Positions 1 through 5,668 of a stretch of 8,964 nt of DNA are shown piece after piece. This DNA is from Gemmatimonadota bacterium (GTDB lineage: Bacteria > Gemmatimonadota > Gemmatimonadetes > JACCXV01): the NCBI GenBank assembly GCA_013696835.1, contig JACCXV010000087.1, positions 1 through 8,964 on the forward strand, read 5' to 3'. The number at the start of each line of letters is the position of its first letter. Position 1 is the first letter of the stretch. The translations under genes and the position numbers were made by a program. A model generated the notes under the pieces. It was not told the DNA's origin. It saw nothing but the letters and a program-made list of their open reading frames with translations, and did not search any database.

Positions 1-482
1 GAGCCACTGGCTCGCGCAGCGGACGTGATCGTCATCGGCCGGCGTGACCACGCCGAGGAGCGTGGTACGGCCAGGAGGCGCTGCATGCCGCGCCGCTGCT
101 GGACCTGCCGCATGCCGCGGTGCGCGAGCGCGGGACGGCCGCCACCTCCCGGGCCGCGCTCGAGCGGCTCACCGAATCCGAAGTGAGCGGATTCTGGATC
201 CACGTCGATGCAGACGTGCTCGATCCGGCCGTGCTGCCGGCCGTGGACTCTCCAGAGCCCGGTGGACTCGAGCTCGACGAGCTGGCCGAGTTGCTCAGAC
301 CGCTGGCCCACCACCCAAAGGCCCTGGGTCTGGAGCTCACCATCTACGATCCCACGCTGGACCCGGACCGGACCAGCGCCGCACGGCTCGCGACGTTGCT
401 GGAAGAGGTTCTCGTTGAGCAGGACGGGCCGGCCAGTCTCGGGGATGAGGCCGGCGACACCCACGCGATGGGGCGGCCGTGA
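1..482 (+). CDS. Arginase-family (ureohydrolase fold) protein, 3' part, with apparent frameshift
   Basis: The N-terminus lies outside the window. Seen: frame 1 reads ADVIVIGRRDHAEE up to about base 60, and the protein then continues in frame 3 from base 60 as AWYGQEALHAAPLLDL and on to a TGA at 480-482, so one base appears to be missing near 58-62. The motif HVDADVLDP followed by AVDSPEPGGL matches the third metal-binding block of arginase, agmatinase and formiminoglutamase, where the Asp residues bind the Mn pair. The usual guanidinium-contacting Glu near the end (as in GLDIMEVNP of arginases) seems replaced by Ile in GLELTIYDP, so the substrate may not be arginine. The GTG at 120 is not the true start, because family sequence continues upstream. 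The stop overlaps the next gene, suggesting co-translation. Fold assignment is firm; substrate is unknown. Confidence 0.85.
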
Positions 483-817
483 TTGCCCGCACGTGGCACG
501 GCCGCGTGCCCGCAGCCAAGGCTGACGCCTACCACTCATACCTGCGGCGTACCGGCCTCGCCGACTACGCGAATACGCCTGGTAACCGGGGAGTCCTGGT
601 CCTCCGTCGCACCGCGGGTGACGTGACGCACTTCGTGCTGATGACGCTGTGGGAGTCCGAGGCGGCGATCCGGGCTTTCGCGGGCGCCGACTACGTGCGC
701 GCCCGCTACTACCCCGAGGACGACGACTACCTGCTCGAGCGAGAGCCGTTCGTCACCCACCATGACGTGCTTCTGGCGGCGATACCGCCCGCGCCAGCCG
801 GGAACGTCGTTCCCTGA
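479..817 (+). CDS. Small antibiotic-biosynthesis-monooxygenase (ABM)-like protein
   Basis: 112 residues, starting at a GTG that overlaps the stop of the arginase-family gene in a GTGA arrangement (4 nt), which points to translational coupling; no strong Shine-Dalgarno site is visible. Seen: an N-terminal strand (IARTWHGRVP), a Y-x-x-Y-L segment, the core strand VTHFVLMTLWES, then a helix (EAAIRAFAG) and YYPEDDDYLL near the C-terminus. This layout is that of dimeric alpha-beta (ferredoxin-like) ABM-type proteins, close to those annotated as antibiotic biosynthesis monooxygenase. Members oxidise small aromatics or have no known substrate; nothing here identifies one. The C-terminal 15 residues are Pro/Ala rich and probably disordered. 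Likely cytosolic. Confidence 0.65.
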   Translation: MIARTWHGRVPAAKADAYHSYLRRTGLADYANTPGNRGVLVLRRTAGDVTHFVLMTLWESEAAIRAFAGADYVRARYYPEDDDYLLEREPFVTHHDVLLAAIPPAPAGNVVP

Positions 818-890
818 TCCTGGCTTTTCATCGCCTGCCCTCCCTTCTCCCGCTCCGCTCCCGCAAGGAGCACCACGTCGGGCGCGCCAT

Positions 891-917
891 TGTCGATCTG
901 GGGGGCCCCCGAACGAC
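891..917 (+). promoter_or_regulatory. Candidate ECF42-type promoter before the first DGPF gene
   Basis: Seen: TGTCGA at 891-896, a 17-nt spacer, then CGAC at 914-917, all inside the gene-free gap 818-960 and about 45 nt before the ATG at 961. As I recall it, the promoter motif of Streptomyces ECF42 sigma factors is TGTCGA at -35 and CGA/TC at -10, with DGPF genes as targets. The spacer holds the palindrome GGGGGCCCCC (901-910). TGTCGA also occurs by chance about four other times on this strand of the window (near 5925, 7048, 7937 and 8909), so position, spacing and an ECF42 gene in the same locus carry the case. Confidence 0.45.
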
Positions 918-960
918 TACCTGCTGTCACCAGCCACACCACCGCGCCGCGGAGGCAGCC

Positions 961-1317
961 ATGAAGTATCTGTGTCTGGTCTACAGCGAGGAGAAGAAGC
1001 TGGACGCGATGTCGGAGAGCGAGTCGGGCGCCTTCATCGACGAGAGTCTGGCCTACGACGAGGCGCTCCGGAAGAGCGGTTACTTCCTCGTGGCGGAGGC
1101 CCTCCAACCCGTTCAGGCCGCCACCACCGTGCGGGTCCGCAACCGCAGGGTGTCCATTACCGACGGTCCCCTCGCCGAGACGAAGGAGCACCTGGCCGGG
1201 TTCATCCTCGTCAACGCCAGGGATCTGAACGACGCGATCCAGGTCGCCTCGAAGATCCCGTTGGCACGCCTGGGGAGCGTCGAAGTACGGCCGATCAGGG
1301 AGCTTGTCCAGCAGTAG
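961..1317 (+). CDS. DGPF/YCII-domain protein 1
   Basis: 118 residues, start supported by GGAGG at 951-955 with a 5-nt spacer. Seen: MKYLCLVYSEE at the N-terminus, TTVRVRN in the middle, TDGPLAETKEHLAGF as the signature, and GSVEVRPIREL at the end. This is the YCII-related ferredoxin-like fold called DGPF after its motif, here DGPL. The biochemical role of DGPF proteins is unsettled; they are the usual genomic partners and targets of ECF42 sigma factors. It is a close paralogue of the gene at 1869: over the last 86 aligned residues I count 56 identities. The candidate ECF42 promoter lies just upstream, and a gap of 138 nt separates the stop from the next start, so it may be transcribed separately from the downstream genes. 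Cytosolic, no signal peptide. Confidence 0.9.
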   Translation: MKYLCLVYSEEKKLDAMSESESGAFIDESLAYDEALRKSGYFLVAEALQPVQAATTVRVRNRRVSITDGPLAETKEHLAGFILVNARDLNDAIQVASKIPLARLGSVEVRPIRELVQQ

Positions 1318-1340
1318 CCGGCGGGGCGGAGTGACGCCCC

Positions 1341-1365
1341 CGTCGACTTGTGCGTCTATCGTCGA
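1341..1365 (+). promoter_or_regulatory. Weak candidate ECF-type promoter before the VOC gene
   Basis: In the 1318-1455 gap, CGTCGA (1341-1346) is followed after 16 nt by CGA (1363-1365). This resembles the TGTCGA/CGA element before the first DGPF gene but differs in the first -35 base, and the GTCGA pentamer itself recurs at 1361-1365. It could drive the VOC-DGPF-DoxX-sigma run. The match is short and may be chance. Confidence 0.2.
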
Positions 1366-1455
1366 TTGGCGGTTGATTAGAAGAGGGATGAAGCAAGGAG
1401 GGTCGATGTGCCCGTGGGGGGCCCGGATCTTATCAAACAGAACGGAGGAACTCGG

Positions 1456-1833
1456 ATGCTGGGAGACAAGGACGCGGTCGCGAACATCGCGGTCAAGAAC
1501 CTGGAAGTCGCCAGGAAATTCTACGAAGGCACGCTGGGCCTGATGCAGGTCGGCGCCGAAGGCGAGGAAGTGATCGTCTTCAGGAGCGGGAACTCCACCA
1601 TCAACGTATATCGGTCCCAGTACGCCGGAACCAACAAGGCGACGGCCGTGACATGGTCAATCGGCGACGACGTGGAAGGCGTCGTGGGGGCGCTCAAGGC
1701 GAAGGGCGTCACCTTCGAGCATTACGACATGCCGGGGATGAAACGAGAGGGCGACATCCATGTCGCCGGAGACATGAAGGTCGCGTGGTTCAAGGATCCG
1801 GACGGCAACATCCTCAACGTCATCAATCGTTAG
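1456..1833 (+). CDS. VOC-superfamily (glyoxalase/bleomycin-resistance fold) protein
   Basis: 125 residues from the ATG at 1456, which has GGAGG at 1444-1448 and a 7-nt spacer. An in-frame GTG at 1408 with AAGGAGGG just before it (1395-1402) would add 16 residues (PVGGPDLIKQ...). The extension does not look like part of the fold, so I prefer 1456. Seen: the first beta-alpha unit (AVANIAVKNLEVARKFYEGTL), a central FEHYDMPGM segment, and the closing strand VAWFKDPDGNILNVIN, the usual second half of a VOC module. VOC proteins are metal-dependent lyases, isomerases, dioxygenases or drug-binding proteins; the substrate cannot be told. It sits between two DGPF paralogues, 35 nt before the second, so it probably belongs to the sigma-factor regulon. 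Confidence 0.88.
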   Translation: MLGDKDAVANIAVKNLEVARKFYEGTLGLMQVGAEGEEVIVFRSGNSTINVYRSQYAGTNKATAVTWSIGDDVEGVVGALKAKGVTFEHYDMPGMKREGDIHVAGDMKVAWFKDPDGNILNVINR

Positions 1834-1868
1834 GCGATCCTTGCGAAATCCGCGTTCTGGAGGAAGCC

Positions 1869-2213
1869 ATGAAGTACCTACTGCTGGTCTACAGCGAGGA
1901 AGAAAGGCTGCACGTCCTGCCCGAGAGTCCTGACGATGCCGAGTGTCTGGCCTACGCCGAGGAGATCCAGGAGAGTGGGCACATGATCGCCGGCGAAGCC
2001 CTGGAATCCGTTCAGACCTCGACCACGGTGCGTGTTCGTAACGGCAAGGCTACCGTGACCGACGGCCCCTTCGCCGAAACGAAGGAGCAGCTGGCCGGCT
2101 TCTACCTCGTGGATGCCGGCGACTTGGACATAGCCATCCGCATGGCCTCGAAGATTCCGGCAGCACGCGTGGGCAGCGTCGAGGTGCGGCCGATCCGTGA
2201 GCTGAAGCCGTAG
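1869..2213 (+). CDS. DGPF/YCII-domain protein 2
   Basis: 114 residues, ATG preceded by GGAGG at 1859-1863 with a 5-nt spacer. Seen: MKYLLLVYSEEE, STTVRVRNGK, the canonical TDGPFAETKEQLAGF and GSVEVRPIREL. The protein is four residues shorter than its paralogue at 961, from a gap after the N-terminal strand, and keeps the true DGPF tetrapeptide where the other has DGPL. An open frame runs further upstream, but that part is a shadow of the VOC gene, so the ATG is the right start. It lies 35 nt after the VOC gene and 40 nt before the DoxX-like gene, consistent with one operon ending in the ECF42 gene. Function within the family is unknown. Confidence 0.92.
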   Translation: MKYLLLVYSEEERLHVLPESPDDAECLAYAEEIQESGHMIAGEALESVQTSTTVRVRNGKATVTDGPFAETKEQLAGFYLVDAGDLDIAIRMASKIPAARVGSVEVRPIRELKP

Positions 2214-2253
2214 TAGCCGCTTCACGTCAGAGATCAACGGATCGGAGGCGTCC

Positions 2254-2676
2254 ATGCATGACGAAGAACGCACGCAGGCCGTGACCCGCGCGCTGCTGGT
2301 GCTGCGCTTCACGCTGGGACTCTTTCTCCTCCAGTGGGGCGTGGAAAAGTTCGTCGTGCCGCAGAACACCGTCGCCATCTGGGGGCATTTCTACGGCCTC
2401 GGCGTTTCACAGAGCTTGGGATACCTGTTCGGCGCCGTGGAGATCGCCATCGCCGGCTGCCTGTTCCTGGGCGTGTTCCGTACCGTGGCCTATGGCGCGG
2501 CGCTGGCGCTGCACGCGGTCAGCGTGCTGGTCTCCTGGCGTCAGCTCGTCGATCCCTGGGGCGACCCCGCGAACCATCTGTTCATCGCCAGCGTGCCCGT
2601 GCTTGGCGCCCTGATCGCCCTGTTCCTGCTGCGGCATCGAGACCGTGGCCTGCTGGATCGAAAAATGAACGGCTGA
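2254..2676 (+). CDS. DoxX-like inner-membrane protein
   Basis: 140 residues, ATG with GGAGG at 2244-2248. Seen: four hydrophobic segments at about residues 13-30, 53-74, 76-94 and 108-127, with a charged N-terminus (HDEERTQ) and a basic C-terminal tail (RHRDRGLLDRK). The first segment contains LRFTLGLFLLQWGVEKF, typical of DoxX/DUF-type four-helix membrane proteins, where a short extramembrane loop follows helix 1. DoxX-family members have been tied to quinone-linked oxidation and to redox stress, but no catalytic residues can be assigned here. The stop TGA overlaps the ATG of the sigma-factor gene by one base (TGATG), so the two are probably translationally coupled. It could be a membrane partner of the regulon, though not a classical anti-sigma factor. 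Confidence 0.8.
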   Translation: MHDEERTQAVTRALLVLRFTLGLFLLQWGVEKFVVPQNTVAIWGHFYGLGVSQSLGYLFGAVEIAIAGCLFLGVFRTVAYGAALALHAVSVLVSWRQLVDPWGDPANHLFIASVPVLGALIALFLLRHRDRGLLDRKMNG

Positions 2677-3928
2677 TGAACCGGGTGCCGAGCGATCGGA
2701 TGCGCGACACGGTGGACGCCATCTACCGTCCGAATCACGCCGCGTCCTCGCCACCCTGATCCGCCTCCTGGGTGATTTCGACCTCGCCGAGGAGGCGCTA
2801 CACGATGCCTTCGCGGCCGCAGTGGAGCAGTGGCCACGCGATGGCGTTCCCACCCAACCGCGGGCGTGGCTCGTTTCGGCAGGTCGCTTCAAGGCCATCG
2901 ACCGCATCCGCCGGCGCGCCCGCTTCGACGCGGCGGTGCCGGAGCTCACCGAGCGACTCGAGTCCCGCACCGCAGAGGTTGAGGTCGGCGACGACGATGG
3001 GGTCGAAGACGACCGCCTGCGGCTGATCTTCACCTGCTGCCATCCAGCCCTGCCGCCGGACGCCAGGGTGGCTCTGACGCTGCGCGAAGTATGCGGCCTC
3101 ACGACCGAGGAGATCGCGCGCGCCTTCCTCACCGCTCCACCAACGCTGGCGCAGCGGATCGTGCGCGCCAAGGCGAAGATCCGCGAAGCGCGCATTCCCT
3201 ACGAGGTCCCGTCGCGCGGCGATCTGCCGGAGCGGTTGGACACCGTGCTCCGCGTGGTCTACCTGGTGTTCAACGAGGGGTACTCCGCGTCCTCGGGTGC
3301 ATCGCTCACGCGACACGATCTCTCGGGCGAGGCGATCCGCCTGGGCCGGCTGCTCCTCGAGTTGCTGCCCGAGCCCGAGACGATGGGACTCCTGGCGCTG
3401 ATGCTGCTGCACGAATCGCGACGCGCGGCGCGTACCTCACCGACGGGCGAACTGGTCCTCTTGGACGACCAGGACCGCTCGTCATGGAACCGGGATCAGA
3501 TCGCGGAAGGGTCGGCGCTGGTGGAGCGGGCTCTGTTGTCGCGGCGGTTCGGCCCCTACACGCTCCAGGCGGCGATCGCGGCGGTGCACGCCAGGGCGCC
3601 CAGCCCCGCGGCGACCGACTGGGCCCAGATCGTCGGATTCTACGACGTGCTGGCGCGTGCGGAGCCGTCGCCGATCGTCGAGCTGAATCGCGCCGTGGCG
3701 GTGGCGATGCGGGACGGTCCGCTGGCCGGTCTCGTCCTCATCGACGCCATCCTGGCGCGCGGCGATCTGGGGGACTACCACCTCGCGCACTCGGCGCGGG
3801 CGGAGTTGTGCCGGCGGCTGGGGAGAACGGCGGAAGCTCTCGCCTCCTACGAACGCGCCCTGGCCCTCACCCGCCAGGAGCCACAGCGACGGTTTCTCGA
3901 ACGGCGGCGGGACGAGCTGCTGGGGTGA
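2676..3928 (+). CDS. ECF42-type RNA polymerase sigma factor with C-terminal extension, apparent frameshift
   Basis: Start at the ATG in TGATG (2676). Seen: frame 3 reads MRDTVDAIYR to about 2729, then the family sequence continues one frame over as SESRRVLATLIRLLGDF to TGA at 3926-3928. One base seems missing at 2727-2731; restored, the protein would be 417 residues, a usual size for the group. Region 2 covers about 2720-2910 (FDLAEEALHDAFAAAVEQW), region 4 about 3060-3185 (LTLREVCGLTTEEIARAF, a helix-turn-helix). The long C-terminal part has the hallmarks YLVFNEGYSAS, GPYTLQAAIAAVHA, TDWAQIVGFYDVL and a helical, TPR-like end. ECF42 factors lack an anti-sigma factor, and the extension controls activity. 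The DGPF genes upstream are expected targets. A GTG at 2822 would yield a protein lacking part of region 2 and is unlikely to be the real start. Confidence 0.88.
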
Positions 3929-3997
3929 TTGTCGTGGGGGATTGCCCACCACAGGTCCAGCGGCTCGAATGCTCGTAGCGTATCGGCTTTCGCCTCC

Positions 3998-5317
3998 TCA
4001 CATCTCCTCCAGGAGCCAACGAGCGGCCGGCGCCCAGGTCACGCGGCGCGGGAGCGCACGCGTCGGCGGTACGGCGTCCAGCGTCACCAGGAAGGGGCGC
4101 GCGACGGAATGGGCCGCGTGGGCCGCCTCCAGCGCGCGCAGTTCGCGGTCCCACGTCTTGTCGCCTTCGCTCTCCAGGCACACCTGCACCAGGAGGGGCG
4201 GCTCGCCGGACCGATGCGCGAGGAAATCCACCTCCCACCCCTCGGGTGTCCGCACGTATGAGACGTCCCAGCCGCGGCGTTCCAGCTCGAGCAGCACTGC
4301 GGTTTCCAGCGCCCGCCCGTGGTGCGTGCGACCACTGCGCTCAAACAGGGCGATCAGCCCTGGATCCACAGGGTAGGCCTTGCGCGGGTTGACCATCCGC
4401 TGGCGCTCCGAGGCACTGTGCATCGCCACCGTGCGCACGAGGAAGGCATCCTCCAGGTGGGCAAGGTACTGGTGCAAGGTATCCTTGCCCACCGACACCC
4501 CTTGGGAGCGGAGGGTGTCGTAGTGCTTCTTCACCGAGAACGAGCCACCGGGATTGGCGAGGAGCTGCCGCTCGAGCCAGCGGAGCGCCAAGGAATTGGT
4601 CACGTTGTGCCGTTCGATGACATCGCGCAGCACCACCACGTCCACGTAGCCACCGAGCAGAGCGGCGCGGTCGCGCGGCGCGGTGCCCTGCGCCTCCGGA
4701 TAGCCGCCCTCGACGAGGTAGCCTCGCAGCTGCTGGTCGAGCGCGGTGCGGTCCGCGGGTCGCAGACGCTGCCAGCGTGCGGCGGGCTCCACCCCGGCGT
4801 GGCGCAGCGCTTCCCGGAAGCTGAACGGGTGTACTAAAACTTCCATCGCCCGGCCGCGCAAGCTGGTCGCCACCTCGCGGCTCAGGAGCCGGGCCGAGGA
4901 GCCCGACACGAACACCTCCACGCCGCCGGCATCCATGAGGCGGCGGACAAGCCCCTCCCATCCGGGCACGGTCTGGACCTCGTCCAGATAGAGCGTCATC
5001 CGGCCTGTCTCGCGCAGGCGGGAAAACTGGCGCGTGTGCTCCTCGAGCAGCCAGGCGAGGTCGGCGACCGACAACCCCATCAGCCGCTCGTCCTCCAGCG
5101 AGACCAGTAGCTGCGCTTCGCCCGGTCGACCCTCGGCAAGCCGATCAGCCCGGCACTGCCAGAGAAATGATGTCTTGCCCCCGCGGCGCACCCCGATAAC
5201 CGCGAACGCCTTGCGGCCTATGGCGGGCAGGTGGACGTCGCGGCGGGTGAGAGGAGGCGGATCGGCGGCCAGCGACTCGGCTAACTTGAGGCGCAAGAGT
5301 TCGTGGGCAATTGTCAT
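3998..5317 (-). CDS. AAA+ ATPase with DUF4143 C-terminal part (AAA_14 family)
   Basis: 439 residues, complete. Seen: Walker A GVRRGGKTS (residues 42-50), Walker B MTLYLDEVQ (107-115), a sensor-like VFVSGSSARLLS (135-146), and SLRGRAMEVLVHPFSF (152-167), typical of AAA_14. The DUF4143 part follows from LVEGGYPEA (201), with a winged-helix-like stretch near 255-295 and a degenerate PD-(D/E)xK-like end, EVDFLAH...LLVQVC (362-380). The usual E-x-K is Q-V-C, as in one common branch of the family, so nuclease activity is unlikely. The biological role of these ATPases is not established; they are often accessory and patchily distributed. The ATG at 5317 has no Shine-Dalgarno site and lies just after its promoter, suggesting leaderless translation. 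It is convergent with the sigma gene, leaving 69 nt between stops. Confidence 0.93.
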   Translation of the reverse strand: MTIAHELLRLKLAESLAADPPPLTRRDVHLPAIGRKAFAVIGVRRGGKTSFLWQCRADRLAEGRPGEAQLLVSLEDERLMGLSVADLAWLLEEHTRQFSRLRETGRMTLYLDEVQTVPGWEGLVRRLMDAGGVEVFVSGSSARLLSREVATSLRGRAMEVLVHPFSFREALRHAGVEPAARWQRLRPADRTALDQQLRGYLVEGGYPEAQGTAPRDRAALLGGYVDVVVLRDVIERHNVTNSLALRWLERQLLANPGGSFSVKKHYDTLRSQGVSVGKDTLHQYLAHLEDAFLVRTVAMHSASERQRMVNPRKAYPVDPGLIALFERSGRTHHGRALETAVLLELERRGWDVSYVRTPEGWEVDFLAHRSGEPPLLVQVCLESEGDKTWDRELRALEAAHAAHSVARPFLVTLDAVPPTRALPRRVTWAPAARWLLEEM

Positions 5318-5366
5318 TGTGTAGGTGACACATTAGAGGCAGACTGTCACTTTGTCAATGACAATT
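5309..5366. repeat. Perfect 11-bp inverted repeat flanking the ATPase promoter
   Basis: Seen: AATTGTCATTG at 5309-5319 and its exact reverse complement CAATGACAATT at 5356-5366, 36 nt apart. The inner arm covers the ATPase start codon, and the outer arm abuts the point where the aminotransferase remnant stops (5367). Inside are further TGTCA/TGACA units, giving five in 52 bp: 5312-5316, 5326-5330, 5345-5349, 5353-5357 and 5359-5363. This could be an operator for a dimeric regulator (possibly autoregulation), a DNA hairpin, or an end of a mobile module. Confidence 0.7.
5330..5358 (-). promoter_or_regulatory. Sigma-70-type promoter of the DUF4143 ATPase gene
   Basis: Read on the minus strand: TTGACA (5358-5353, a perfect -35 consensus), a 17-nt spacer, then TAATGT (5335-5330) as -10. 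Transcription would begin about 7 nt further on, near 5323, only some 6 nt before the ATG at 5317. With no Shine-Dalgarno site in that space, the mRNA would be essentially leaderless. The stretch is AT-rich against GC-rich surroundings. Confidence 0.65.
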
Positions 5367-5668
5367 CTACTGCGCCGGGTCAGACGCCGCAACAGCGATC
5401 CCGTAGCTCAACCGCGGGCACGAGGGCGATTCCCTCGGCGTCCGCGCCCAAGGCGGGCCGCGGTCACTCGGAGTTCCTCGGGGCCTGAGAACCAGTCGGC
5501 GGGCGCCGTCTCCCAGGGTGTCTCCTTCCTCTTCACGGCTGCGATACCCGCTTCCGTGACGGCCTTCAACTGCGGCGACATGTTGGCACAATTCAGGAAG
5601 GTGACGTCGGGGGGTAGTTCTTAGAGCTCGCGCTGCGACGGGAGCAAGTCCGGCTCGCGATAGGTCAT
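5367..5668 (-). pseudogene. Decayed N-terminal fragment of a class V aminotransferase-fold PLP enzyme
   Basis: Seen on the minus strand: ATG at 5666-5668 overlapping the nucleotidyltransferase stop (ATGA), then MTYREPDLLPSQREL and an in-frame TAA at 5621-5623. It continues as ELPPDVTFLNCANMSPQL, KAVTEAGIAAVKRKETPW and ADWFSGPEELRVTAARL. One extra base near 5449 moves the frame to GADAEGIALVPAV, and another near 5409 to SYGIAVAASDPAQ, ending at a TAG at 5367-5369. The pattern (FLNCANMSPQL, PWE..P.DWF, VSYGIAVAA) matches, from memory, the first ~100 residues of a class V aminotransferase-fold family. The PLP-lysine and the C-terminal domain are absent, and I do not find the remainder beyond the ATPase gene. 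Three lesions plus truncation make this a true pseudogene rather than a sequencing slip. Confidence 0.7.

Noticed and set aside
2407..3195. Minus-strand open frame of 262 codons opposite the DoxX-like and sigma genes
   Set aside because: Low-complexity Arg/Ser-rich translation with no domain; it is a shadow of the coding strand.
2822..3928. Sigma factor starting at GTG 2822
   Set aside because: It would remove part of conserved region 2, and the conserved sequence clearly continues upstream to about 2729 and, one frame over, to ATG 2676.
3934..3949. Short hairpin GTGGG/CCCAC between the convergent sigma and ATPase genes as a terminator
   Set aside because: Only a 5-bp stem with no T run on either strand, so a terminator cannot be claimed.
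3091..3978. Plus-strand open frame of 295 codons inside the sigma factor gene
   Set aside because: Gly/Arg-rich translation in a different frame from the clearly conserved ECF42 sequence.
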